Below, in pieces: positions 7,950-15,545 of a stretch of 17,862 bases of DNA. Every line of letters starts with the position of its first letter. The first letter of the stretch is position 1. The notes beneath the pieces are model-generated. The model worked only from the letters and a program-made list of their open reading frames with translations, searched no databases and was not told where the DNA came from. The stretch covers positions 1 to 17,862 of the forward strand of contig JAVBMQ010000015.1 in assembly GCA_031552335.1 (NCBI GenBank), written 5' to 3'. Both the position numbers and the translations under genes were made by a program. Source of the stretch: JAISFI01 sp031552335. Its GTDB lineage: Bacteria > Bacteroidota > Bacteroidia > Bacteroidales > Azobacteroidaceae.

Positions 7950-9098
7950 ATGAATAAAACATTCAGGAAAATCAGTGTGAAGATACATCTCTGGCTTGGT
8001 TTGTTGTCGGGGATTGTTGTTTTTATTGTTTGTATCACAGGCAGTTTATATTGTTTCAAAGATGAAATTAACAATGCTGTCCAGACATGGCGGTTTGTAA
8101 CACCCGAAACGAAACCAGTCTTATATCCTTCTGAAGTAATTGATATTGCTAATACTGAGATAAAAAATGATACTCCAACAGCTATAACCTATGGAGAGTC
8201 ATCCGATGCAGTGTTTGTCGATTATTTCAATCCGGACAAAGGTATGCAAACGGTTTTCATAAATCCATATAACGGAACCGTGTTGAAAATCGTAACGAAA
8301 TCAAAAGATGAATTTGACTTTTTTAAATTTGTTATTTCCGGTCACAGGAGTCTATGGCTACCACGAGAGATTGGCAAGCCCATTGTTGGATATGGTGTCC
8401 TGATTTTTGTGGTTACTTTGATTACCGGAATGGTTCTTTGGTGGCCGAAAAAATGGAATAAAAATACTGTCCGAAAAAAAATTACAATCAAGCGACGTCC
8501 TTTTTTTCGTTTGAATTGGGATTTACACAATGTATTGGGAGGATATGCTTTTATTTTTTTATTGATTATTTGCTTTACAGGAATGATCCGGAGTTTCGGA
8601 TGGTTCAGTGAATCGGTTTATTATATTACATCCGGAGGAAAAAGATTGCAGCCATACAACATGCCGAAATCTGATACATTGCAAATCAACAGTCAATTAT
8701 CAGATCCGTTGGATCGGCTTTATGCTCGTCTCAGAAAAGAAGAATCACAGGCAAAAATACTGTATTTTGCTTTGCCAGGTGCTGTAGATGGGGTAATCCG
8801 TGTCAGTGTAGTTCATGCAAGAGGATCTCACTATAAAACAGATAATTTATTTTTTGATCAGTATACTTTAGAAGTATTGGAAGGAAAAGGACCTTATGCC
8901 GGAAGATACAAAGACGCGGCTTTTGCAGATAAACTTCGGCGGATGAATTTGGAGATTCATGATGGACGTATATTAGGTTTGCCAGGGAAAATACTGGCCT
9001 TTTTAGTGAGTCTGATTGGGGCTTCGTTGCCTGTTACCGGAGTGATTGTTTGGTATCGGAAGTTGAAAAGAGTAAGATCTGATGGCTCTATTTGTTGA
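7950..9098 (+). CDS. PepSY-domain inner-membrane protein, XusC-like (putative ferric-siderophore reductase)
   Basis: I chose ATG 7950 (382 residues) over an in-frame TTG at 7935, because the TTG lies within the hairpin. Four membrane segments are visible: about residues 14-36, 148-168, 196-215 and 348-370. A large periplasmic PepSY-containing region lies between the first two (about 37-130) and another between the third and fourth. Four histidines next to membrane segments, His13 (KIHLWLG), His132 (SGHRSLWLP), His193 (DLHNVLGG) and His337 (EIHDGR), follow the pattern of PepSY_TM proteins, some of which bind haem and reduce ferric siderophores. This suggests that it releases or moves iron after import by the receptor. 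Reductase activity is inferred. A terminator follows at 9120-9158. Confidence 0.85.
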   Translation: MNKTFRKISVKIHLWLGLLSGIVVFIVCITGSLYCFKDEINNAVQTWRFVTPETKPVLYPSEVIDIANTEIKNDTPTAITYGESSDAVFVDYFNPDKGMQTVFINPYNGTVLKIVTKSKDEFDFFKFVISGHRSLWLPREIGKPIVGYGVLIFVVTLITGMVLWWPKKWNKNTVRKKITIKRRPFFRLNWDLHNVLGGYAFIFLLIICFTGMIRSFGWFSESVYYITSGGKRLQPYNMPKSDTLQINSQLSDPLDRLYARLRKEESQAKILYFALPGAVDGVIRVSVVHARGSHYKTDNLFFDQYTLEVLEGKGPYAGRYKDAAFADKLRRMNLEIHDGRILGLPGKILAFLVSLIGASLPVTGVIVWYRKLKRVRSDGSIC

Positions 9099-9119
9099 GG
9101 TGGAAATTTTAAAAGAAGA

Positions 9120-9158
9120 AACGGGTAAATGATATCAATCTACCCGTTCCATCTTTTT
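9120..9158. terminator. Bidirectional terminator between convergent genes
   Basis: AACGGGTA (9120-9127) pairs perfectly with TACCCGTT (9141-9148) around a 13-base loop. A T-run (9154-9158) serves the plus-strand Xus-like operon, and A-rich sequence before the left arm serves the minus-strand DUF1508 gene. The position between two convergent stops (9098 and 9161) supports the call. Confidence 0.75.
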
Positions 9159-9160
9159 AA

Positions 9161-9493
9161 TTAATTCAATTCTTCAATCACATCCGCATCAGGTGCATTT
9201 TTCTTGACAGATTCAATGCCATTATCTCTGGAGGCTACAGATTCGTACATTTCACTGGTACCAATAATTTGTCCGTTAGTAGCTTTCAGATTAAAGTATG
9301 GCTTACCGTTTTTTGCCGTTAATCTGTCAAATCTCTCATCTACCTGTGAATTCTTTTTTACTGATTCCACACCATTCATACAAGCGCTTTTAGTAGTATA
9401 CCCTTCACTGGCTAAGATCTCCTGACCATTACTTGCTTTCAAATTAAATTGAAATTCTCCATTTTTTCTTTTGGTAATAACGAATTTTCCCAT
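9161..9493 (-). CDS. DUF1508 (YegP-like) small protein with two tandem repeats
   Basis: This 110-residue soluble protein consists of two copies of the DUF1508 unit: residues about 1-48 (GEFQFNLKASNGQEILASEGY...NGVESVKKN) and 52-100 (GKPYFNLKATNGQIIGTSEMY...NGIESVKKN). The tandem form is the usual one for YegP-like proteins. The family is widespread; its molecular role is not well established. The gene stands alone on the minus strand, with its own promoter and a terminator shared with the convergent Xus-like operon. The N-terminus MGKFVITKRKNG is typical, so the ATG at 9493 is right. Confidence 0.92.
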   Translation of the reverse strand: MGKFVITKRKNGEFQFNLKASNGQEILASEGYTTKSACMNGVESVKKNSQVDERFDRLTAKNGKPYFNLKATNGQIIGTSEMYESVASRDNGIESVKKNAPDADVIEELN

Positions 9494-9554
9494 GATACAA
9501 TAAATTATAAATTAATAAATGAAAAATAGGCTAAGTTGTTATAATTGCTATATA

Positions 9555-9617
9555 TGTACGACTTACTTGTCGCACATTTTTTGCAAATATAATACTTACT
9601 AACCGAATTTTCCCAAA
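9555..9617 (-). promoter_or_regulatory. Promoter and 5'-end hairpin of the DUF1508 gene
   Basis: On the minus strand TTTG (plus 9614-9617), 22 bases and TATATTTG (plus 9584-9591) form a Bacteroidota-type promoter with slightly long spacing. Transcription should begin near 9577. The first transcribed bases (9576-9555) form an 8-bp hairpin, TGTGCGAC with GTCGTACA (one G-U pair), around a 6-base loop. It lies about 60 bases before the start codon and may stabilise the mRNA. Confidence 0.6.
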
Positions 9618-9641
9618 TTCTGTTGAACAAAATACGTTTGC

Positions 9642-10021
9642 TTACCCGGCAAATTCACTATTCCTGTTTTCCCTCCATTCGCTTGGCGTTTTATCATAGG
9701 TTTGTTTAAAGAAAGTACTGAAAGCGCTTAAGCTTTTAAAACCGCATATTTCAGCAATATTTTTCAGAGACATGTATTGATGTAGTGGGTTTTCCATCAT
9801 TTCTATTGCCTTGTCCAGCCGGTAAGTATTAATTAACTGGTAAAAGTAGTATTCAATTCCTGATTGATAAGCCTTGAAAGATATGTCCGGTTGGTTCCCA
9901 GCATTTCGCGCACTTTCTCGCTGTTGAGTTCCGGGTCTTTGAAGATTTCATCATTCTCAAGCAACTTAAGTAAGTTCTGTTTCAGTACATTGTGCTTTTC
10001 CCGTGGAAGATCAAAAAGCAT
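9642..10021 (-). pseudogene. AraC-family regulator remnant: N-terminally truncated and frameshifted
   Basis: From 10021 the minus strand encodes 62 residues (FDLPREKHNVLKQNLLKLLE, SEKVREMLGTNRTYLSRLIN, QELNTTF) and then meets a stop at 9833-9835. One base over, the frame continues from 9839 with QLINTYRLDKAIEMM, IAEICGFKSLSAFSTFFKQ and TYDKTPSEWRENR to a stop at 9642-9644. Together these make the C-terminal double helix-turn-helix of an AraC-type activator. Adding one A to the A4 run at 9842-9845 (plus strand) would restore NTTFYQLINTYRL, so a one-base deletion in the run, or a sequencing error there, explains the break. The sensor part upstream is absent: similarity stops at about 10021, where unrelated sequence begins. 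The recognition is firm, and the gene is almost certainly non-functional because of the truncation. Confidence 0.88.
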
Positions 10022-10225
10022 AGCGCAACCAGTCTATTGACTCTTGCCGGCTTAAAAGGCAATGAAAGAATCACCATTTCAAACATGAACGGACATACAT
10101 TCTTGACTCGCCAAGCAGCAAACAGTGAAGAAACCTTTGCTATCAGTCATTTGGTAAAAGGGGTATATCTTGTCGGGGTTGCGAGTGAAGATGCGAATGT
10201 GGTGTTAAAATTAGTAGTGAAGTAA
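10022..10225 (+). pseudogene. Orphan type IX secretion C-terminal sorting domain (Por_Secre_tail) remnant
   Basis: The plus strand reads LLTLAGLKGNERITISNMNG, later FAISHLVKGVYLVGV and LKLVVK, then a stop at 10223-10225. This is the usual pattern of a type IX secretion C-terminal domain: I-x-I-x-N-x-x-G, then L-x-x-G-V-Y-L-V, then a final V-x-K. Such domains lie at the end of large secreted proteins. Here nothing coding precedes it, because the sequence runs straight into the AraC remnant on the other strand; the open frame going back to 9992 is only antisense to AraC. It is therefore the tail of a deleted gene. It implies that the lineage has, or had, a type IX secretion system. Confidence 0.75.
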
Positions 10226-10234
10226 TAAGATATA

Positions 10235-10268
10235 GCAGTAGAGACGCAGTGCATCAGGTCTCTACTGC
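10235..10268. repeat. REP-like hairpin / possible terminator
   Basis: GCAGTAGAGAC (10235-10245) and GTCTCTACTGC (10258-10268) form a perfect 11-bp stem with a 12-base loop. GTAGAGACGCA...TCTCTAC palindromes are a common dispersed intergenic type in several bacterial groups including Bacteroidota, and this may be a slightly decayed copy. It follows the stop of the orphan secretion tail by 9 bases, so it may also have ended that transcript, though there is no adjacent T-run. Confidence 0.6.
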
Positions 10269-10317
10269 ATATTTGCATAAAATAATAAGAATTTTTTCAG
10301 GTATAGTTTTGATAAAT

Positions 10318-10348
10318 TTTGTGGTCTCGTCCAAAAATTGTACTTTTG
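10318..10348 (+). promoter_or_regulatory. Promoter of the GH2-GH125 operon
   Basis: TTTG (10318-10321), 19 bases and TACTTTTG (10341-10348) match the Bacteroidota promoter consensus exactly. Transcription should start near 10355, which rules out the upstream GTG at 10249 as the GH2 start and supports ATG 10384. A short palindrome, CAAAA-N7-TTTTG (10332-10348), overlaps the -7 box and might be an operator. Confidence 0.7.
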
Positions 10349-10383
10349 ATTGCTCAGGAGTAAATTATTCAAAATTAAATACC

Positions 10384-13300
10384 ATGTCATTATTTAAAAA
10401 CAAATTAGTATTCGTATTTTTACTCGAAATATTTTCAATATGGAATGTTTTTTCACAACAAATCAATCCCGATGTTTTATATAAGATTGTCAGTCCGTCA
10501 GGCTTAGCAATAGACAATGTAGAATCCAGAGAAAATGATGCTGTGCTTTTCTTGGGGAAAGACCAGAGAGGAAAAGGAGGACAGGTCTGGAAAATAACAT
10601 TGCTGGCGAATGGCTATTATACGATTACCAATCCTTTTTGTAATAAAAGTATAGATAATGTCGGCAAATCTTCCGGAAGCGGAAATCCGGTTATCCAGTG
10701 GGATGCTTCATCCAACAATGCAAACCAACATTGGAAATTTACGGTAACAGGTACAGGTGCGTATACGATTACCCAACGTAGCAGTGACATGGCTCTGGCT
10801 TTTGCCGGAGATGAAACTGTCGGAGCGAAAGTCTCTCAATTACCGAATGTGATTCAAACCTGGCGATTGGTGCCGACCAGTATGAAAGCTCCCATAGAAG
10901 CAAAAGTAAAAAGGAGTAAAAATGAATGGGAGAACGAAACTATTTTTGCGGTTAATAAAGAACCCGGGCATGTTACGTATATTCCTTTTCCCTCAGTTGA
11001 GAGTCTCAAAGTAGATAAAAGTTTCGATAAACCCTGGCTGGAACCTGCGTCATCGTTGTATCAATCATTGAATGGTAATTGGAAATTTAATTGGGTAAAA
11101 CAACCATCCGAACGTCCCATGGATTTTTTCAAACCCGGATACAATGTTTCCTCCTGGAAAGAAATACCTGTACCGTCTAATTGGGAAATGCATGGATACG
11201 GTACCCCTATTTATACAAATATCAGATATCCTTACAAGAATAATCCTCCGTTTATTGAACCGCAAAAGGGATATACTAATGAAAAAGAACCTAATCCTGT
11301 TGGATCATATCGTCGTGACTTTGATATCTCGTCGGATTGGGATGGAAAAGAAGTTTTTGTCCATTTTGATGGAGTGTATAGTGGTTTTTTTGTATGGATA
11401 AACGGAAAGAAGGCAGGATATAGTCAAGGAGCCAATAATGTGGCCGAATTTGATATCACCGAATATGTTAAGGCTGGAAAAAACACCATTGCTGTGCAGG
11501 TTTTCCGTTGGACGGATGGCAGTTACATTGAAGACCAGGATATGTTCCGTATGAGCGGTATCCATCGTGATGTGTATCTATGTGCTACTCCTAAAGTTCA
11601 TGTACGTGACTATCATTTGTCGTCCGAATTTAACGGAGACGATTATTCTTCGGCTACATTCAAAGCCAAAACTTTTATAAAAAATTATGATAATAAAGGA
11701 TCGGCTGCTCCAGTGGTTAATGTTACCTTACTGGATCCGCAAGGCAACGTTGTTGCCGATATTTCAAAAAATACAAATAAATTGAACGGAGAGGAAGAAC
11801 AGTCCTTTGAGCTACAGGCTTTGATTACAGCTCCTTTATTATGGTCGGCAGAAAAACCGGATCTCTATACAGCTATTGTTTCTTTGAAAGACAATAATGG
11901 AAATATAACAGAAGCCATGTCTTCTAAATTCGGATTTCGCAAAATAGAAATAAAGAACAAGCGGGTCTATATCAATAATGAGCAGGTGTTTTTCAAAGGA
12001 GCGAACAGACATGATACTCATCCCATCTATGGCAAGAGTGTTCCTGTAGAGTCGATGATACAGGATGTGCAGATGATGAAATGTTATAATATCAATACCA
12101 TTCGTACGAGTCATTATCCGAACCATGCTAAAATGTATGCTATTTACGATTACTATGGCCTTTACACAGTGGATGAAGCCGATATTGAAAATCACGGAAA
12201 CCATTCCATCAGTAATATGCCTTCGTGGTTGCCTGCGTATAAAGATCGTTTGGAAAGGATGATACAGCGAGACAGAAATCATCCGTCTGTTATTTTCTGG
12301 TCGATGGGAAATGAAGGTGGAAACGGAGATAATTTCGATGAAATAGCAAAACTTGCCCGGTCGATGGACTCCTCTCGTCTGGTACACTATGAAGGACGGA
12401 ATGAATCAGCTGATATTGATTCTCACATGTATCCGTCATTGACAAACATGGCTGCATTCGATCAACAGGAGAGTGATAAACCTTATTTTCTATGTGAGTA
12501 TGCGCATGCTATGGGTAATGCTGCCGGTAATCTTGCCGAATATTGGGATTATATTGAAAATAATTCACAGCGTATGATTGGAGGTTGTATTTGGGATTGG
12601 GTTGACCAGGCTATTGTCAAATTCGGAGGGGGCCAAAACAGATATTACTATGGAGGAGATTTTGGAGACCAACCGAATGATGCTGATTTTGTATGTAACG
12701 GATTGACTACTCCGGATAGGAGGGAGACTGCTAAGTTGTTGGAAGTAAAAAAAATATATCAATATGTTAAGTTCAGACCTTTATCCTTATTAACCGGAAA
12801 GATTGAAATTGAAAACCGGTATGATTTTACAAACCTGAACGAGTTTAACTGCACATGGGAACTGATAAAAGATGGAGTTTCAGTCGAGTCAGGATCTGTG
12901 AATCCGGTAAATCTTGCTCCCAACCAAAAAACAAGCTTAGTTGTTCCGTATAACCGGAGCCTGGATTCCGGAATCGAATATTTCTTGAATGTATATTTCA
13001 AACTGAAAGAAAATACCAGTTGGGAAAAAGCAGGTCATGTAGTTGCCTCAGAACAATTTGCACTCAACAGAAAACAATTATTGCCGACATTACAAACAGT
13101 TTCCATGCAGAGTATCCGGTCGGAAAAAACAGGGAATGATCTGTTAATATCCGGAAATGAATTCACCACTGTTTTTGATACACAAACCGGAGTGATGAAA
13201 TCGTTGAAGTACGGAAATAAAGAAATGATCTATGATAACAAGGGATTTGAACTGAATTGGTACCGGAGCCTGAATAATGATAAGTATACCGACCAGAACT

Positions 13301-13971
13301 ACTATCCGGCAGACTATAATAAACCTGTGTTCACATATCAGACAAGTGATGATAAGAAGTCAGTCGTTGTAATAGTGAGTAAGACAGCAACCATTAAATT
13401 TGAAAAACCGATACAAATTCCGTATTTAGTTAAATATCAAATTTATGCGGATGGAACTATAGATGTTGATGCCAATTTTACTGCTCCTGCAGTCAATCGG
13501 ATACATCGTTTGGGCTTACAGATTATACTCCCTTCAGGTTTGGAGAACATTCAGTATTATGGACGTGGACCGCATGAAAATTATTCCGACAGGAAGCATT
13601 CTGCATTTTTCGGTCTTTATAAAACAACGGCTACGGGTATGGAAACAGAACATTATGTACGTGCCCAAAGTATGGGTAACAGGGAAGATATCCGCTGGTT
13701 TAGAGTCACAGATAATAATGGTCAGGGATTGAAAGTCTCTTCCAAAGACCGTTTGAGTTTCAGTGCACTTCATTTCACCGATAATGAGTTGTGGCAGGCA
13801 AAACATGATTTTATGCTCGATGAGATACGTAAACCCGAAGTATACCTTAACTTAGATTGTATACAGGAAGGCGTAGGAAATGCCAGTTGTGGACCGGTAA
13901 CACTGTCCGAATACATGATCCCTAATGGCCAGAACATCAGTTATTCGTTTAGGGTTGAGAGTGTAAAGTAA
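10384..13971 (+). CDS. Secreted GH2 beta-galactosidase-type enzyme with N-terminal RICIN domain
   Basis: The product is 1195 residues from ATG 10384, chosen because a signal peptide follows (MSLFKNKLVFVFLLEIFS, then WNVFSQQ) and the promoter ends at 10348. A ricin-type lectin domain lies at about 28-160. A LacZ-like core follows: sugar-binding domain about 220-400, Ig-like to about 510, TIM barrel about 525-800, a second Ig-like domain and a Bgal_small_N domain about 920-1190 (YYGRGPHENYSDRK near 1058). The acid/base is Glu644 in WSMGNEGG and the nucleophile Glu705 in LCEYAHAMGN, both as in E. coli LacZ. It should release terminal beta-galactose from glycans in the periplasm or outside; the added lectin domain may anchor it to polymer. 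The GH125 gene starts 18 bases later. Exact linkage specificity cannot be read; GH2 also holds other activities. Confidence 0.92.
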   Translation: MSLFKNKLVFVFLLEIFSIWNVFSQQINPDVLYKIVSPSGLAIDNVESRENDAVLFLGKDQRGKGGQVWKITLLANGYYTITNPFCNKSIDNVGKSSGSGNPVIQWDASSNNANQHWKFTVTGTGAYTITQRSSDMALAFAGDETVGAKVSQLPNVIQTWRLVPTSMKAPIEAKVKRSKNEWENETIFAVNKEPGHVTYIPFPSVESLKVDKSFDKPWLEPASSLYQSLNGNWKFNWVKQPSERPMDFFKPGYNVSSWKEIPVPSNWEMHGYGTPIYTNIRYPYKNNPPFIEPQKGYTNEKEPNPVGSYRRDFDISSDWDGKEVFVHFDGVYSGFFVWINGKKAGYSQGANNVAEFDITEYVKAGKNTIAVQVFRWTDGSYIEDQDMFRMSGIHRDVYLCATPKVHVRDYHLSSEFNGDDYSSATFKAKTFIKNYDNKGSAAPVVNVTLLDPQGNVVADISKNTNKLNGEEEQSFELQALITAPLLWSAEKPDLYTAIVSLKDNNGNITEAMSSKFGFRKIEIKNKRVYINNEQVFFKGANRHDTHPIYGKSVPVESMIQDVQMMKCYNINTIRTSHYPNHAKMYAIYDYYGLYTVDEADIENHGNHSISNMPSWLPAYKDRLERMIQRDRNHPSVIFWSMGNEGGNGDNFDEIAKLARSMDSSRLVHYEGRNESADIDSHMYPSLTNMAAFDQQESDKPYFLCEYAHAMGNAAGNLAEYWDYIENNSQRMIGGCIWDWVDQAIVKFGGGQNRYYYGGDFGDQPNDADFVCNGLTTPDRRETAKLLEVKKIYQYVKFRPLSLLTGKIEIENRYDFTNLNEFNCTWELIKDGVSVESGSVNPVNLAPNQKTSLVVPYNRSLDSGIEYFLNVYFKLKENTSWEKAGHVVASEQFALNRKQLLPTLQTVSMQSIRSEKTGNDLLISGNEFTTVFDTQTGVMKSLKYGNKEMIYDNKGFELNWYRSLNNDKYTDQNYYPADYNKPVFTYQTSDDKKSVVVIVSKTATIKFEKPIQIPYLVKYQIYADGTIDVDANFTAPAVNRIHRLGLQIILPSGLENIQYYGRGPHENYSDRKHSAFFGLYKTTATGMETEHYVRAQSMGNREDIRWFRVTDNNGQGLKVSSKDRLSFSALHFTDNELWQAKHDFMLDEIRKPEVYLNLDCIQEGVGNASCGPVTLSEYMIPNGQNISYSFRVESVK

Positions 13972-13989
13972 TCTGATATCCGACAAATA

Positions 13990-15462
13990 ATGAATCTCAT
14001 GAGAAAAAGATTTTTATTGACTTTAAGTTTATGGCTGGTTTTAGGCGGTAGCTTTGTGGTGCAGGCAAGTATGTATGAAAATGTTACAATTGTAAGTGAT
14101 AATACACGATATGTATCACAACGTCCCAAAGAACAAGACCGCTTGTTTGCTTCAAAAGCAATCGACAGTAAAGTACAGGAAGTAAAGCAATTGCTTGTTA
14201 ATGCCCGTTTGGCATGGATGTTTGAAAACTGTTTTCCAAATACCCTGGATACAACTGTTCGCTATTACCAGACTGATGGAGAAGACGATACATTGGTATA
14301 TACAGGTGATATTCATGCGATGTGGTTGCGTGATTCAGGGGCTCAGGTATGGCCTTATATCCAGTTTGCCAATCAGGATCCTGAATTGAAGAAAATGTTG
14401 CGTGGTACAATCCTTCGTCAGTTCAAATGTATTATCCTCGATCCTTATGCCAATGCGTTCCTTGATCCGCATGATCCTAATCCTGATCACAATTGGATGA
14501 GTGATATGACGGATATGCAACCAGAGTTACATGAACGTAAATGGGAGATAGACTCACTATGTTATGTGATCCGTTTGGCCTATCAATATTGGCTGGTAAC
14601 AGGAGATTCGAGTATTTTTGGTGCTGAATGGGACAAAGCGATTGCTTTGGTGTTGCAAACATTCAAAGAACAACAAAAGAAAGATGGTCCCGGACCTTAT
14701 AAATTTCAACGCAAGACAGAAAGACAGTTGGACACAATGTCTAATAACGGAATGGGTAATCCTGTAAAACCTGTTGGCTTGATTGCTTCGGCTTTTCGTC
14801 CTTCAGACGATGCTACAACTTTCCAATTTTTGGTTCCTTCCAACTTTTTTGCAGTCACATCATTACGAAAAGCTGCCGAAATATTGACAAAGGTGAACAA
14901 AGATACTAAAATGGCTCAGGAATGCCTTTCTTTAGCGGCGGAAGTGGAGACTGCCTTAGAAAAATATGCCATATATAACCATCCCAAATACGGAAAGATT
15001 TATGCTTTCGAAGTAGACGGTTTCGGCAATCAGCTACTGATGGATGATGCAAATGTTCCCAGTTTGCTGGCATTGCCATATTTAGGAGATCTAAGCCTAA
15101 CAGATCCCATATATTTGAATACCCGCTGTTTTGTCTGGAGTCTGGATAATCCATATTTCTTCAAAGGTACAGCCGGAGAAGGGATCGGAGGTCCGCATAT
15201 TGGTTACGACATGATTTGGCCAATGAGTATCATGATGAAAGCCTTTACAAGCAAAAACTCTGCAGAAATCAAACAATGTATTGAGATGCTGATGAAAACG
15301 GATGCAGGCACAGGATTCATGCATGAGTCTTTTCATAAAAATGATCCTGAGAACTATACTCGTTCATGGTTTGCCTGGCAGAATACTTTGTTTGGAGAGT
15401 TAATTATCAAACAGATCAATGAAGGCAGATTGGATATGCTGAATAGTATTACGATAGAATAA
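13990..15462 (+). CDS. GH125 exo-alpha-1,6-mannosidase-type enzyme
   Basis: This 490-residue protein has a signal peptide (MNLMRKRFLLTLSLWLVLGG, cut near QAS) and then an (alpha/alpha)6-barrel GH125 domain. Family landmarks in order are GDIHAMWLRDSGAQVWPY (Asp115 in the RDS), DMTDMQPELHERKWEIDSL, SAFRPSDDATTFQFLVPSN (Asp273 and Asp274), GIGGPHIGYDMIWPM and RSWFAWQNTLFGE. GH125 enzymes remove non-reducing alpha-1,6-linked mannose by inversion without a metal, for example from N-glycans or yeast mannan. Which residues are the acid and base is not certain from sequence alone. It follows GH2 by 18 bases and must share its promoter, so the two probably act on the same galactose- and mannose-containing glycan. 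A second in-frame ATG at 13999 is possible as the start. Confidence 0.93.
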   Translation: MNLMRKRFLLTLSLWLVLGGSFVVQASMYENVTIVSDNTRYVSQRPKEQDRLFASKAIDSKVQEVKQLLVNARLAWMFENCFPNTLDTTVRYYQTDGEDDTLVYTGDIHAMWLRDSGAQVWPYIQFANQDPELKKMLRGTILRQFKCIILDPYANAFLDPHDPNPDHNWMSDMTDMQPELHERKWEIDSLCYVIRLAYQYWLVTGDSSIFGAEWDKAIALVLQTFKEQQKKDGPGPYKFQRKTERQLDTMSNNGMGNPVKPVGLIASAFRPSDDATTFQFLVPSNFFAVTSLRKAAEILTKVNKDTKMAQECLSLAAEVETALEKYAIYNHPKYGKIYAFEVDGFGNQLLMDDANVPSLLALPYLGDLSLTDPIYLNTRCFVWSLDNPYFFKGTAGEGIGGPHIGYDMIWPMSIMMKAFTSKNSAEIKQCIEMLMKTDAGTGFMHESFHKNDPENYTRSWFAWQNTLFGELIIKQINEGRLDMLNSITIE

Positions 15463-15483
15463 TAGATAATTTTTGCCGACAAT

Positions 15484-15544
15484 TGAAGTAATTTTTGTGT
15501 TCTACATATAAATGTACTACTTTTGCAATCCAAAAATTACTTCA
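15484..15544 (+). promoter_or_regulatory. ABC operon promoter inside a 14-bp perfect inverted repeat
   Basis: TTTG (15494-15497), 20 bases and TACTTTTG (15518-15525) form a consensus Bacteroidota promoter; transcription should start near 15531. TGAAGTAATTTTTG (15484-15497) and CAAAAATTACTTCA (15531-15544) are a perfect 14-bp inverted repeat with a 33-base spacer. The left arm contains the -33 element and the right arm covers the start site and leader up to one base before the ATG at 15546. Possible roles are a paired operator, an RNA hairpin in read-through mRNA from GH125, or an invertible element. Confidence 0.75.
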
Positions 15545-15545
15545 T

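Noticed and set aside
10249..10383. Upstream GTG start for the GH2 protein (45 extra residues)
   Set aside because: It would begin inside the REP-like hairpin and upstream of the consensus promoter; the ATG at 10384 begins a clear signal peptide.
11839..12387. 182-codon minus-strand ORF
   Set aside because: It lies entirely antisense to the TIM-barrel region of the well-supported GH2 gene, and its sequence shows no family motif.
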